Source of the DNA: Actinomycetota bacterium
Lineage (GTDB): Bacteria; Actinomycetota; Thermoleophilia; Solirubrobacterales; 70-9
Direction: 5' to 3'
Length of the DNA: 64,000 nt
Assembly: GCA_018268415.1 (NCBI GenBank)
Contig: JAFDWO010000008.1
Coordinates: 21,831 to 85,830, forward strand
Shown here: positions 42,607-51,762 of the stretch, piece by piece
How positions within the stretch are numbered: position 1 is the stretch's first letter
Layout of the letters: every line of letters begins with the position of its first letter
Translations under genes and position numbers: made by a program
Notes under the pieces: generated by a model
Database searches by the model: none
Told to the model about the DNA's origin: nothing
What the model saw: only the letters and a program-made list of their open reading frames with translations

Positions 42607-42631
42607 GTTTTGGTTGCTGTGCAACCAAAAC
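42607..42631. repeat. GTTTTGGTTGC hairpin, copy A
   Basis: An 11-bp perfect stem with a TGT loop, followed by CACGGAGATCCTTGAGTGATG. Counterparts are at 51950-51974 and, diverged, at 48681-48703. The conserved 3' flank makes it look like a functional unit and not a chance palindrome. Confidence 0.7.
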
Positions 42632-43219
42632 CAACCACGGAGATCCTTGAGTGATGGCGAAGGGTGGGAGGAAGGGTGACGTTCCCGGCATCTTCGTGGC
42701 GAGGTCCCCCTTCCGTGACGGTCCCATCACGCCTCCCGGCCCCCGGGGCCGGGATCGGGGGTCCGTGGGACCCCGTGAGGGATCCGCCTCACTCGCCCCC
42801 ACCTCCCCCGGGGGCCCTCCGTGCTTCCCCCGCCCGCTCCCCGCACCTCGGCCGTCTCGGCCACGGCCACAGCCTGCCCGGGCCGTGGACGAGACGGCCG
42901 CATCCCTTCCCGCAAGGGGCGACAGCTTGAGGGGGCTGGGGCCTTCCGCCATGGGCGACAGCCTTGAAGGCCCCATCCCTTTCTGGGCGCCGGCCGGCAA
43001 GGGCCCGTCCCTCCGGGGGCGCCGGCCTCCCAATACCTCATCCCTTCCCGGGCGACAGCTTCTTCAGGCCCATCCATCCCCCTGGGGACCGCGTTCGCGC
43101 TTGCCGTCCTGGTTACGGCAAAGCGCGAACGCCCGGGCAGCCGCCCGCATCCTTCGGGACGTCTCAGATTCGACAACCAGGTCGGGACCTTCGTGAGCCC
43201 GGTGTCCGTATAGGAGTTG

Positions 43220-44062
43220 ATGAGTGCTTCGAGGCCTCTGCTCGTACCGGCGCTGCTCCTGTTGCTCGCGACCGTCGCGCTTGCGAGGTGCGGCGGCGGT
43301 TCGTCGCAGGGCGACGCAGCCCGACAGGGTGCCGCGCGCCGGGACGGCCAGGAGTCGCGGGTCGCGGCGTTCGAACGCGTCTCGGCCCAGGAACGCCGGG
43401 CGGCCTACCTTGACCGGGTCCGCGACGCGATCGTCCACGGCGCCGCTGTCGACTTCGCGATCGGGACCGGGATCGGCGGGCCGCCGTTCGAGGCCTGCGT
43501 AAGGGGTCTGCTGCGCAAAGCGTTGGATGGGCCGACGATCGCCGATCTGACGGCGATCTATCACCGGCCATACGGGGCGGCCTTTGCCGCCCAGGCCCTG
43601 AACGAGGTCACCGCGCCACTGGCCGGGCGCTGTGGCCACCGCTATTGGGTGCCCGAGCTGGTCGAAGCCGCGCGCGGGCTGCGCAGCGCCGCCCCGATCG
43701 GTGCCGCGATCGAGAAGCTCGGCGTCACTTACGGTCCCTACCTCGGGATGCGCTGCCGGCAGGTCGGGTACGGCCGCTGTGACCGGGTCGGCATCGACGT
43801 CGTCTTCGGTCGCGCCGCAACCGGCGTCGTCGCCGTCTTCGGCGGCGCGCAGAGGATCCGCCTGCGCACCCCCGGCCGCCATAGCGCCATCAAGTACCGG
43901 GACTGGGTGGGCACGTTCACCCGTGTCGACCTCCCCCCGCGCCGCCACCATCAAGACCAGGCCCTCGCCCACGTGCCGATCGAACTTCGCGTCAGGTTCG
44001 CCGACGGTCGCCGGGCCCAGGCGCTCTTCCCCCGCGTCCTCGTCAGCTCCGGTTGGGGATAG
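43220..44062 (+). CDS. Exported or lipoprotein-like protein of unknown function
   Basis: 280 residues from the ATG at 43220, preceded by TAGGAG. The N-terminus is a signal sequence (PLLVPALLLLLATVALARCG). A Cys follows the hydrophobic part, but Arg precedes it, so the lipobox is atypical and lipidation doubtful. The mature protein has SAQERRAAYLDRVRDAI, GPPFEACVRGLLRKALDGP and a Cys-rich patch (MRCRQVGYGRCDRVG). The stop is 2 bp before the next start, so the two genes form an operon. Function unknown. Confidence 0.65.
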   Translation: MSASRPLLVPALLLLLATVALARCGGGSSQGDAARQGAARRDGQESRVAAFERVSAQERRAAYLDRVRDAIVHGAAVDFAIGTGIGGPPFEACVRGLLRKALDGPTIADLTAIYHRPYGAAFAAQALNEVTAPLAGRCGHRYWVPELVEAARGLRSAAPIGAAIEKLGVTYGPYLGMRCRQVGYGRCDRVGIDVVFGRAATGVVAVFGGAQRIRLRTPGRHSAIKYRDWVGTFTRVDLPPRRHHQDQALAHVPIELRVRFADGRRAQALFPRVLVSSGWG

Positions 44063-44064
44063 AA

Positions 44065-44664
44065 GTGGAGCCGGATCGCCGGGGGAGAAACGCGCGTCGA
44101 CGCGACTGGGCGGTCGCGATCGGCCTGGGGGTGGCGATCGTCGTCCTGCTGCTCACCGCGCGCGCCGACGGTCGCGACCCCGGATCGAAGGTCCGGGCCC
44201 TCACCAAGCCGGACTGGACCGCGGCGCCGCTCCCGCACGGTTGGCACGAGGTCGACCGGCCGCTCACCGGCGTCCTGATCCCCATCCAGGTCTTCGCCGC
44301 GGCTACGTACCCGATCGTCCTTCATCATCATCCCGGCCAGTGCGGCCCGCCGGAGGCGGTGCTCGCCGAGATGCCGCCCGGCGGCCTCCTCCTGCAGGTC
44401 TTCGAATACCCCGCGCGCGGTCCGGAAGGTCGCCCGATCCAGGTTCCGCGGCTACCGCGTCGCCCCGACCGCTTCCGCTGGGCGGACGCCACCTGGGGTC
44501 CCTTCGAATGCGCGGGACCGAGCTACAAATTCGACTACCGCCAGGGCGGCCGCGCTCTTCAGGCGCACGTCTGGATGAACCGCGCGACCGCCGATCCGGC
44601 GCTGAAAGCCGGAGCGCTGCGGATCCTCGACAACCTGCGCGACGCACCCCGTCGCCGAAAATAG
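44065..44664 (+). CDS. Membrane-anchored or exported protein of unknown function
   Basis: 199 residues from a GTG at 44065 just after the preceding stop, with GGGGATA upstream; a TTG at 44053 is the alternative. Residues about 15-32 (WAVAIGLGVAIVVLLLTARA) form a membrane anchor or uncleaved signal. The mature part is compact and beta-rich, with HGWHEVDRPLTGVLIPIQVF, HHHPGQCGPPEAVL and FECAGPSYKFDYRQGG, and two Cys that may pair. It is coupled to the lipoprotein-like gene upstream. Confidence 0.65.
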   Translation: MEPDRRGRNARRRDWAVAIGLGVAIVVLLLTARADGRDPGSKVRALTKPDWTAAPLPHGWHEVDRPLTGVLIPIQVFAAATYPIVLHHHPGQCGPPEAVLAEMPPGGLLLQVFEYPARGPEGRPIQVPRLPRRPDRFRWADATWGPFECAGPSYKFDYRQGGRALQAHVWMNRATADPALKAGALRILDNLRDAPRRRK

Positions 44665-44729
44665 AGCGCGGCCCTCCGACCGGCGAACCGCTCCCGGTTC
44701 GGGACCACCGCCGGATTGTGCTCGGGGTC

Positions 44730-45494
44730 CTAGGCGTTCGGGCCCGCGTCGATCGCCGCCTCGACGGCGCGGCGCTCCGGCGGGGCGTCGAAGCTGGTGA
44801 GGACCCAGGTCGCGCCCGCCGCTTCCCAGGGAGACACGGCGGCGCCGGGCTCGATCTCGACGACGAGATCGAAGGGGCCCTCCCCGGGCGCGCGCAGCTC
44901 GCCGATCTCGGCGGCGATGCGCGCCAGTCCCGCCGGGTCCGGGACGTTGATCGGGAAGAAGCCGTCCCAGCGGGCGGCGCGTTCGAGCGGGCGCCGCCGG
45001 GTCCGCCAGCGGCCCGCAGCCCAGACCGGGATCCGCGGGCTCTGCACCGGCGTCGGCTCGAACTCACCGGCCCAGAAGGAGGTGAGGCGCTCGAGGCCCT
45101 GGTCGAGGAGCGCGGCCCGCCGGCGCGGGTCCACCTCCTCGCCGAAGGGCTCGAGCTCGCCGTTGTCCTCGACCCCGAGGCCGACGCCGAGCGTCAGCCT
45201 CCCCTCGCTGAGTAGATCGAGCGTCGCGGTCTCTCGCGCCAATTTCTGGATGCGGCGCCGCGACAAGGGGGTGACCAGCGGCCCGATCCGGATCCGCTCG
45301 GTCGCGCCCGCGATCGCCGCGAGGGCGATCCAGGCATCGGCGACCGCGCCGACCGGCGGCGCGAAGTTGACGTGGTCCCAGAGGAAGAAGCCGTCCCAGC
45401 CACTCCCCTCCGCCCGTCGCGCCAGCTCGACCAGCGTCCGCGGGTCGACCAGCTCGTCGAACGGCGGGAGGAAGACGCCCCGCTTCGCGCTCAT
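44730..45494 (-). CDS. LLM-class (luciferase-like) flavin oxidoreductase
   Basis: A 254-residue protein. The bacterial luciferase-like pattern is clear: GVFLPPFDELVDPRTLVELA, GWDGFFLWDHVNFAPP, AGATERIRIGPLVTPLSRRR, then KLARETATLDLLSEGRLTLG and VGLGVEDNGELEPFGEE. The family uses reduced FMN or F420; in actinobacteria F420 is common, but the sequence does not decide. Substrate unknown. It is somewhat shorter than most LLM proteins (about 300), mainly at the C-terminus. It lies downstream of purH on the same strand, with a 140-bp gap that contains one GGGCGACAGC motif. Confidence 0.85.
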   Translation of the reverse strand: MSAKRGVFLPPFDELVDPRTLVELARRAEGSGWDGFFLWDHVNFAPPVGAVADAWIALAAIAGATERIRIGPLVTPLSRRRIQKLARETATLDLLSEGRLTLGVGLGVEDNGELEPFGEEVDPRRRAALLDQGLERLTSFWAGEFEPTPVQSPRIPVWAAGRWRTRRRPLERAARWDGFFPINVPDPAGLARIAAEIGELRAPGEGPFDLVVEIEPGAAVSPWEAAGATWVLTSFDAPPERRAVEAAIDAGPNA

Positions 45495-45634
45495 CGCAGC
45501 CCCGGTGTCAAGGAGAACGTCGCCATCGCCTCATGCCGGACCGTAGCGAGCGAACCGGATCACCGCGTCCGGCCCCGTCCGTTGTCCCCTCGGGCGACAG
45601 CTTGTGGGGCTCGGGGCTCGCCCCACCCGCGCAA

Positions 45635-47275
45635 CTAATGCCGGAAGTGCCGGTGGTGCGTGAAGACCATCGCCACGCCGAGGGCGTCGCAGGCGGCCAC
45701 GACCTCGTCGTCGCGGATCGAGCCGCCGGGCTGGATCACCGCGGTGACGCCCGCTTGGATGCCGAGCTCGGGGCCGTCGGCGAAGGGGAAGTAGGCGTCG
45801 GAGGCGAGGGCGGAGCCCGCGAGCAGGGCGGCGGCGTCGTCGCCGCGGGCATCACGGCACTTCTCGACCGCGAGGCGGACGGAGTCGACGCGGCTCATCT
45901 GGCCGGCGCCGATGCCGAGGGTGGCGCCGTCCTTGGCGATCACGATCGCGTTGGAGCGGACCCGGCGGCAGACGGTCCAGGCGAAGAGCATGTCGTCCCA
46001 CTGGGCCTCGGTCGGCTTCGTCTGGCTGATCGCCTCCATCGACTCGCGCAGATCGGGGCGGTCGTCGAGCTCCTGGATCAGAACGCCGCCGAGGACCTTC
46101 TTGTAGTCGCGTTCGCCCGGGGGGGTGCGGCGCGGCTCCTCTTCGCCGAGGATCCGGATCGGCTCCTTCTGCTGCATGATCGCGAGGCCCTCATCGTCGT
46201 ATCCGGGCGCGATCACGACCTCGACGAAGGTGGCGTGGAGTTCCTCGGCGACCTCCTTGTCGATCGGCCGGTTGAAGGCGAGCACGCCGCCGTAGGCCGA
46301 CATCGGGTCGCAGGCGCGCGCCTTGCGGTGCGCTTCCGCCAGGGTCGCGCCGATCGCCACTCCGCACGGGTTGTTGTGCTTGACGATCACGCAGGCGGGC
46401 GCCTCGAAGTCGGCACAAAGCGAGCGTGCCGCGTCAAGATCGAGCACGTTGTTGAAGGAGAGCGCCTTGCCGTGCAGCTTCTGTACCCGCGAGAGGATGT
46501 GGGTGCGCGCCCCCGCCTCCGAGTAGAGCGCCGCGCGCTGGTGCGGGTTCTCGCCGTAGGAGAGGTCGAGCACCTTCTCGTAGGCGACCGCGAGGTGTTC
46601 CGGGAAGTCCTCATAGGAGGTCGAGAACCAGCGGCTGATCGCGGCGTCGTAGCGGGCGGTCTGGGCGAAGGCCTCGTTGGCGAGCCAGTGGCGCGTCGTC
46701 GCCGAGATCTCGCCACCGCTCTCCTCGAGCTCGGCGCAGACCGCGTCGTAAGCCTCCGGCTTGACCACTACCGCCACGCCTTCGTGGTTCTTGGCCGCGG
46801 CGCGAATCATCGTCGGCCCGCCGATGTCGATGTTCTCGATTGCGGTGCGCGGGTCGACGTCGTCGTTGGCGACGGTCTGCTCGAAGGGGTAGAGGTTGAC
46901 CGCGACGAGGTCGATCGGCTCGATCGCCTCCGCCGCCAGCACGTCCATGTGCTCCGCCTCGTCGCGCCGCGCCAGGAGCGCCGCGTGCAGGCGCGGGTGG
47001 AGCGTCTTCACGCGCCCGTCGAGGATCTCCTCTTGGCCGGTGAACTCGGCGACGTCGGTGACCTCGACCCCCGCGTCGCGCAGCGCCGTCGCGGTGCCGC
47101 CGGTGGAGAGGATCTCGACCCCGAGCGCCGCCAGCGCCTTGCCGAAGTCGGCGACCCCGGTCTTGTCGGAGACCGAGATCAGGGCGCGACGGACGCGGAT
47201 CGCGCCGTTCGCGTCAGCTGCGCCATCGGTCGCGGCGGCGGACTCGCTTGAGGTGTCGGCGGCGGTGTCGCTCAT
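45635..47275 (-). CDS. purH: Bifunctional AICAR transformylase/IMP cyclohydrolase
   Basis: A 546-residue protein, with about 25 extra acidic residues at the N-terminus compared with most PurH. The MGS-like IMP cyclohydrolase domain has [20 protein letters not shown] and [20 protein letters not shown], then [15 protein letters not shown] and [14 protein letters not shown] sequence ([17 protein letters not shown]). The transformylase domain has [31 protein letters not shown] (KHNNPCG), [17 protein letters not shown] and [12 protein letters not shown]. It catalyses the last two steps to IMP. The start overlaps the purN stop by 4 nt (ATGA), so purN-purH is an operon. Confidence 0.97.
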   Translation of the reverse strand: MSDTAADTSSESAAATDGAADANGAIRVRRALISVSDKTGVADFGKALAALGVEILSTGGTATALRDAGVEVTDVAEFTGQEEILDGRVKTLHPRLHAALLARRDEAEHMDVLAAEAIEPIDLVAVNLYPFEQTVANDDVDPRTAIENIDIGGPTMIRAAAKNHEGVAVVVKPEAYDAVCAELEESGGEISATTRHWLANEAFAQTARYDAAISRWFSTSYEDFPEHLAVAYEKVLDLSYGENPHQRAALYSEAGARTHILSRVQKLHGKALSFNNVLDLDAARSLCADFEAPACVIVKHNNPCGVAIGATLAEAHRKARACDPMSAYGGVLAFNRPIDKEVAEELHATFVEVVIAPGYDDEGLAIMQQKEPIRILGEEEPRRTPPGERDYKKVLGGVLIQELDDRPDLRESMEAISQTKPTEAQWDDMLFAWTVCRRVRSNAIVIAKDGATLGIGAGQMSRVDSVRLAVEKCRDARGDDAAALLAGSALASDAYFPFADGPELGIQAGVTAVIQPGGSIRDDEVVAACDALGVAMVFTHHRHFRH

Positions 47276-47886
47276 CGTTCGGCTCCCGTGTGCTCGGGGC
47301 CGGCACCGATCCTAGCCTTGCCCCCCGCAAGCGTGCGTATCGCCTCCGGAAAGAGCTCGTGCTCGATCGCATGGAGCGCGTTTTCGAGCTCCTCGCGATC
47401 GCGGCTCGGGGGCACCGGGACCTCGCGCTGGAGGATCGGCGGGCCGGTGTCGACACCCTCGTCGACGAAGTGGACGGTGACCCCGGTGACGTCGACTCCC
47501 GCCGCCAGCGCCTGCCCGACCGCGTCGAGCCCGGGGAAGGCCGGCAGGAGCGCCGGGTGGACGTTGACGATGCGGTCGCGGAAGCGGCCGACGAAGCCGG
47601 GGCTCAGTAGCTGCATGTAGCCGGCGAGGACGACGAGGTCGGGCCGCAGCCCCTCCACCCAGTCGCCCATCGCCAGGTCGCGCGCGCCGCGGTCGGCGAA
47701 CTCCTCGCGCGGGAAGACCGCCGTCTCGACGTTCGCCTCGCGCGCCCGCTGCAGCGCCCGTGCCTCGCGCTTGTCGGAGCCGACGCCGACCACGACGAAG
47801 CCGTCGCGTCCGTGCAGCAGGTCGAGGATCGCCTGCAGGTTGGTCCCATTGCCGGAGGCGAGCACGACGATGCGGAATTCGCTCAC
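47272..47886 (-). CDS. purN: Phosphoribosylglycinamide formyltransferase
   Basis: About 204 residues from a GTG at 47886 (MSEFRIVVLASGNGTNLQAI); a GTG at 47904 adds six residues. Family marks are GNGTNLQAILD, LRPDLVVLAGYMQLLSPGFV, the catalytic N-x-H in RIVNVHPALLPAFPG, and VTVHFVDEGVDTGPPILQRE with the catalytic Asp. The usual His after FPG is Asp here (FPGLDAVGQAL). It transfers the formyl group of 10-formyl-THF to GAR. It is translationally coupled to purH. The promoter should lie in the spacer with the 12-bp inverted repeat. Confidence 0.95.
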   Translation of the reverse strand: MSEFRIVVLASGNGTNLQAILDLLHGRDGFVVVGVGSDKREARALQRAREANVETAVFPREEFADRGARDLAMGDWVEGLRPDLVVLAGYMQLLSPGFVGRFRDRIVNVHPALLPAFPGLDAVGQALAAGVDVTGVTVHFVDEGVDTGPPILQREVPVPPSRDREELENALHAIEHELFPEAIRTLAGGKARIGAGPEHTGAER

Positions 47887-47909
47887 CCCCTGATCTTTGC
47901 GCACCTCGC

Positions 47910-47954
47910 CCAGCTGTTCCTTTTAGGCCTCATAGGGGCATTAGGAACAGCTGG
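47910..47954. promoter_or_regulatory. 12-bp inverted repeat between purN and a divergent gene
   Basis: CCAGCTGTTCCT (47910-47921) and AGGAACAGCTGG (47943-47954) are perfectly complementary, separated by 21 bp containing TAGGCCTCATAGGGGC. It lies 23 bp before the purN GTG and 48 bp before the GTG at 48003. It may be an operator for a purine or other regulator. It does not match the purine riboswitch consensus. Confidence 0.55.
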
Positions 47955-48002
47955 CATCGGGCCGGGTCTTGCGGGGGTGGGTGTCGATATCGTCCGCGGC
48001 CC

Positions 48003-48389
48003 GTGACCGACGGTTGGCGCTTCGTCCTCTACCTGCACCTGCTCTCGATGGCGTTCTTCGTCGGCGGGCAGCTCGTCTTCGGTCTCGCGGTGGTGCCGTT
48101 GTTGCGCGGGGAGGGGGATCGGGAGCGGTTGCGCTCGGTGGCCCGGCGCTTCGGCTACGGGTCGCTCGGCGCGCTGGTCGTCCTCATCCTCACCGGTTGG
48201 GGCCTTGCCTCGCACTTCAGCCTCTGGGACAGCTCGACCCTCCACTGGAAGCTGGCGCTGGTGGCGCTCGTCATCGCCCTCGCCCTCGCGCACCTGCGCT
48301 GGGCGAAACTCCACGCGCTCCAGGGCGCGATCCTGATCGCCTCCCTGGTGATCGTCTGGTTAGGCCTCCGGCTCGCCACCGGCGCTTAG
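48003..48389 (+). CDS. Four-helix membrane protein, DUF2269/CopD-like
   Basis: 128 residues from a GTG at 48003. Four hydrophobic helices are visible: WRFVLYLHLLSMAFFVGGQL, GYGSLGALVVLILTGWGLA, WKLALVALVIALALAHLRW and QGAILIASLVIVWLGLRLA. A conserved His (LYLHLL) in helix 1, Gly-Gly, and the WKLALVALV pattern resemble small copper-resistance-type/DUF2269 membrane proteins. The role is unknown. It is divergent from purN. Confidence 0.72.
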   Translation: MTDGWRFVLYLHLLSMAFFVGGQLVFGLAVVPLLRGEGDRERLRSVARRFGYGSLGALVVLILTGWGLASHFSLWDSSTLHWKLALVALVIALALAHLRWAKLHALQGAILIASLVIVWLGLRLATGA

Positions 48390-48902
48390 TCGATTGCTGT
48401 TGCGGGTGCCCCAGGGGAGGAGGCACCGGCGCTCGCCGGCTTCGCCCGGGAAAGGACGCAGCCCCTCCGAGCTCCCCCGCCCGAGGGAGAGAGACGCGGC
48501 CTCTGCCATGGCTCGGGCCAGGCTGCGGCCGGGCCGAGAGGGCCGGGTATGAAGGCAGCCCCCGATCGGTGAAGCCGATCACCTCCCGTTCACGGGAGGG
48601 ACCGTGACGCCGTGACGAAGACGCCGGGAACTCCACACTTCCTCCCGGATCCCTCCACGGTCAGGAATGTCCGTGGAAGATTCCGGTTGCTGAGCAACGG
48701 GAATGTTACACAGAGATTCCTGACTGCCGATCCGGGGACTCCCGGCACCACCTCGGACGGTTGCAGCCGCCCTGCCTGCCCGGCGACCCCCGGAACCAAG
48801 GAGGGACGGGCGGAAGGGGTCGCGGTCTTCCGTCGTCCCGCAACCGTGCAGCCGTGCGCGCAGCCGGGCCCCGAGCTCCCGAAGTCCGTGAGCGGCCGGT
48901 GG
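48390..48902. repeat. Spacer C, a diverged relative of the mosaic spacers
   Basis: 513 bp without a gene between convergent transcription units. At 48610-48632 it has GTGACGAAGACGCCGGGAAC, the unit seen at 42331 and 51638. At 48681-48703 there is a diverged GGTTGC-TGA-GCAAC hairpin followed by ACACAGAGATTCCTGACT, equivalent to the CACGGAGATCCTTGAGT flank in A and B. The 58-nt hairpin and the 48-bp palindrome are absent. Confidence 0.6.
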
Positions 48903-50366
48903 TCAGCTCGCGGGGATGACGGCGATGTCCTCGAGAGCGAACTTACCGTTCGCCTCCTCCGGATCGCCGAGGGGGTAGCGGCCGCTGAAGCAGGCGTCGC
49001 AGTGGTCTTCGGGGCTGCCGCCGATCGCCTCGTAGACGCCATCCATCGAGAGGTAGGCGAGGCTGTCGGCGTCGAGCTCGTCGGCGATCTCGTCCACGGT
49101 CCGCCCGTGGGCGATCATCTCCTCGCGGGTCGACATGTCGACGCCGTAGTGGCAGGGGTTGCGGATCGGCGGCGCCGAGATCCGCAGGTGCACCTCGCGC
49201 GCCCCCGCGCCGCGCAGCATCCCGACGATCTGCCGGGTGGTGTTGCCGCGCACGATCGAGTCGTCGACGACGACGATGCGGTTGCCGGCGACGATCTCCG
49301 GCAGCGGGTTGAACTTGAGGCGCAACCCGTGCTTGCGGAGCTCCTGGCCAGGCTGGATGAAGGTCCGGGCGACGTAACGGTTCTTGATCAGGCCGTCGTC
49401 GCGCGGCAGCCCCGAGGCGCGCGCGAAGCCCGCCGCCGCCGGGTTGCCCGAGTCCGGCACCGCGATCACCAGGTCGGCTTCGACCGGCGCCTCGCGCCAG
49501 AGGATCTCGCCCATCCGCCCGCGCGCCTGCTGCAGCACGTTGCCCTCCATGCGACTGTCGGGGCGGGAGAAGTAGATGTGCTCGAAAACGCACGAAGAGC
49601 GCCGAACCCCGCGCACGACCTGCCGCGTCTCCAGCCCCCGCTCGGTCAGGCTGACCAGCTCACCGGGGTGGACTTCGCGCATCAGCTCGGCGCCGATGAT
49701 GTCGAAGGCGCAGCTCTCCGAGGCGACGACGAAGCGGTCGCCGAGGCGGCCGAGGCTGAGTGGCCGGATCCCGTGCGGGTCGCGGAAGGCGACGATCGCG
49801 TGCTTGGTCATCACCACGGTCGAGTAGGCGCCCTCCAGTCGCGGCATCACCCGTTCGACGGCGTCCTCGATCAGCTTTCCGTCGTGGGACGACAAAAGGG
49901 CCGCGATGATCTCCGAGTCCGAGGTGCCGCGAAAGTCGATCCCGCGTTCCTTCAGCTCGCCCCACAGCTCGACCGCGTTGGTCAGGTTGCCGTTGTGGGC
50001 GAGCGCCACCTCGCGACCGTCGTCGCGCCAGATCGGTTGTGCGTTCTCCCAGGAGCCACCGCCGGTGGTCGAGTAGCGGACGTGGCCGATCGCCATGTCG
50101 CCCTCCAGCGCCCGCAGCTTCTCCTCGTCGAAGACCTGGGACACCAGCCCGGCATCGCGCAGGGTGGTGATGTGGCCGCCCTCGCAGGTGGCGATCCCGG
50201 CCGACTCCTGCCCGCGGTGCTGCAGCGCGTAGAGCGCGAAGTAGGCGAGGCGGGAGACGTCGTGCCCGGGGGCGTAGACGCCGAAGACCCCGCATTCATC
50301 GCGGGGGCCATCGCGGTCGGTCAGAAACCGGTCGGGCGTGGTCAAGGAGCGCGCTTTCCTCTTCAA
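48903..50366 (-). CDS. purF: Amidophosphoribosyltransferase
   Basis: 487 residues if a TTG at 50366 is used; a TTG at 50345 is a shorter option and no ATG or GTG fits. A propeptide of up to 24 residues precedes the catalytic Cys (DECGVFGVYAPG), as in self-processing PurF. Class II amidotransferase marks are ALYALQHRGQESAGIAT, IGHVRYSTTGGGSWENAQP and HNGNLTNAVEL. The PRPP site is RIVVVDDSIVRGNTTRQIV, with ESCAFDIIGAELMREVHPGE before it. It catalyses the committed step of purine synthesis. It is transcribed alone, and a small oxidase gene lies 110 bp upstream on the same strand. Confidence 0.96.
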   Translation of the reverse strand: MKRKARSLTTPDRFLTDRDGPRDECGVFGVYAPGHDVSRLAYFALYALQHRGQESAGIATCEGGHITTLRDAGLVSQVFDEEKLRALEGDMAIGHVRYSTTGGGSWENAQPIWRDDGREVALAHNGNLTNAVELWGELKERGIDFRGTSDSEIIAALLSSHDGKLIEDAVERVMPRLEGAYSTVVMTKHAIVAFRDPHGIRPLSLGRLGDRFVVASESCAFDIIGAELMREVHPGELVSLTERGLETRQVVRGVRRSSCVFEHIYFSRPDSRMEGNVLQQARGRMGEILWREAPVEADLVIAVPDSGNPAAAGFARASGLPRDDGLIKNRYVARTFIQPGQELRKHGLRLKFNPLPEIVAGNRIVVVDDSIVRGNTTRQIVGMLRGAGAREVHLRISAPPIRNPCHYGVDMSTREEMIAHGRTVDEIADELDADSLAYLSMDGVYEAIGGSPEDHCDACFSGRYPLGDPEEANGKFALEDIAVIPAS

Positions 50367-50476
50367 TGGAGACGACGTGACGCGCAGGCGGAGCGCCTAC
50401 CCGGGAAGGGTAGCAATGGGGCGCGACCGGACCGGCCCGCCGGAACCCCCCAATTTGCGGGTGTCGAAGGGGCGGG

Positions 50477-51070
50477 TCAGCCGCTGCGCCCGCCGGCGTC
50501 GAAGGCGGGAAGGCCGTCGATGCTCACGGTGTTCTTCTCCACCATGTAGTCGACGAGCGCCTGCTCGCCGCCGACCCGCAGCTTCTTCTCGACCGCCTTC
50601 TCGGCGTGCGGGCGCTCGCCCTCGTAGCTCATCAGCGGCACGCCGTAGCCACAGGAGTCGGCGATCCGCTCCACGGCGACGACGATCACCGCTCGCCGCG
50701 CGACCTCGATCTCGTGTGGGGGGTCGAACCCGGCGCGCGCGCAGAGCTCCCCGAACCGCGGGTCGTCAGCGAAGACGACCTCGCCCCGGCCGTGCAGCCG
50801 CAGGATCCGCGGTGGCCCGTCGAAGGCGCAGAACATCACCACGATGCGCCCGTTCTCCCGCAGATGGGCGACGGTCTCGGCGCCCGAGCCGACCATGTCC
50901 AGGTAGGCGACAGTGTGGTCGTCGAGCACCCTGAACGTCCCCGTCGGCCCCTTCGGCGACACGTTCACCCGCCCGTCGACGGCGAGCGGCGCGGTGCCGA
51001 CGAAGAACAGCTCCCGCCGGGAGATCCACTCGCGCTGATGCTCGTCGATCCGCTCGAACACCTTGCCCAT
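50477..51070 (-). CDS. Pyridoxamine 5'-phosphate oxidase-like flavin/F420-binding protein
   Basis: 197 residues from MGKVFERIDEHQREWISRRE (ATG at 51070). The split-barrel pattern has LFFVGTAPLAVDGRVNVSPK, then GTFRVLDDHTVAYLDMVGSG, ETVAHLRENGRIVVMFCAFD and ILRLHGRGEVVFADDP. A segment CGYGVPLMSYEGER at the C-terminal end is typical of a general-stress-type subfamily. It binds FMN or F420; substrate unknown. Spacer B, more than 1 kb long, lies upstream. Confidence 0.83.
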   Translation of the reverse strand: MGKVFERIDEHQREWISRRELFFVGTAPLAVDGRVNVSPKGPTGTFRVLDDHTVAYLDMVGSGAETVAHLRENGRIVVMFCAFDGPPRILRLHGRGEVVFADDPRFGELCARAGFDPPHEIEVARRAVIVVAVERIADSCGYGVPLMSYEGERPHAEKAVEKKLRVGGEQALVDYMVEKNTVSIDGLPAFDAGGRSG

Positions 51071-51454
51071 CGATCGACCGTACCAGCGCGTCGGCAACGT
51101 TCAGTGACGCCGGGCACGCTCGGGTCGGCTACTTGGCGTGGGCGTGATTCGGGGCCGGCCCTGCTCGTCCGAGTTGCCGCGCGACCTCGGGTCTCCCACC
51201 CGTCCGAGATGCCTCCCGACCCCGGGCCGTGCGCCCGTCCGAGTTGCGTCCCGGCCTTGGCCGCTGCGGCCGTCCGAGTTGCGGCGCGGGGTGCGCGTGG
51301 CGGCGCGACGCCGGCCGCCCCGCCCGTCCGCGTCGCGCCGCGACCCCGGCCGCTCCGCCCGTCCGAGATGGCGCGCGGGGCGCGTGGCCGCCCGACCCGG
51401 CCCACACCCGTCCGAGCTGCCCCCCAACCCCGGCCCCGCACCCGTCCGAGATGC

Positions 51455-51512
51455 GTCCCGGGCGCCTCATGGCGCTCCTGGCAGGCTGTGAGCGCCATGA
51501 GGCGCCCGGGAC
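51455..51512. repeat. 58-nt hairpin, copy B
   Basis: Identical in all 58 positions to 42097-42154 and 63925-63982: a 23-bp stem and the 12-nt loop CTGGCAGGCTGT. Confidence 0.85.
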
Positions 51513-51714
51513 GGGAGGGGTCGTGAGGAAGACGACACAGGGACGGGAGGGGGTCGTGAAAAGGCGGGACAGGGACGACACGAGGTCGGACCTCCGTGAC
51601 GGGTCCGTGCGGGAGAGGCCACACCCCGCCCCGATCGGTCACGAAGATGCCGGGAACGTCACCCTCCCGGGAGCCTTCGGTCCGTTCCCGGGCCTGGAAG
51701 GAGGGCCCGGGAAC

Positions 51715-51762
51715 GCCTTCCGTACTTTGACCCTGCCATGGCATGGTCAAAGTACGGAACGC
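51715..51762. repeat. 48-bp palindrome, copy B
   Basis: The same sequence as 42408-42455 except for two positions, each of which breaks one pair. Preceded, as in A, by a GTTCCCGGGCC/GGCCCGGGAAC hairpin. Confidence 0.8.

Larger units (their letters stand above)
41799..43219. repeat. Mosaic palindromic spacer A
   Basis: About 1.4 kb with no credible gene. Modules in order: a tandem array of about 52-bp units carrying CGCACCCGTCCGAG (41888-42096); the 58-nt hairpin (42097-42154); 33-35-bp direct repeats carrying GTCGT-GAAAAAG-ACGAC and CACAGGGACGGG (42155-42290); a unit GTCACGAAGACGCCGGGAAC (42331-42350); a 12-bp-stem hairpin (42377-42407); a 48-bp perfect palindrome (42408-42455); GTTGGACAACACGGGAGG; reverse-oriented units of the GTCACGAAG motif; the GTTTTGGTTGC hairpin (42607-42631); GGAGATCCTTGAGTGATG; then GGGCGACAGC repeats to about 43075. 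Spacer B has the same order. The first 80 bp after the sigma partner gene are plain. Confidence 0.8.

Noticed and set aside
42651..43196. A 181-codon plus-strand frame in spacer A
   Set aside because: Pro/Arg/Ser-rich, made of palindromic repeat modules, and no similar protein in spacer B at the equivalent place.
47910..47954. Purine riboswitch upstream of purN
   Set aside because: The conserved loop and junction bases of the purine aptamer are absent; only a simple inverted repeat is seen.
51165..51454. CRISPR array in the tandem CCGTCCGAG region
   Set aside because: Units vary in length and sequence, spacers are not unique but degenerate copies of each other, and no cas genes are present.
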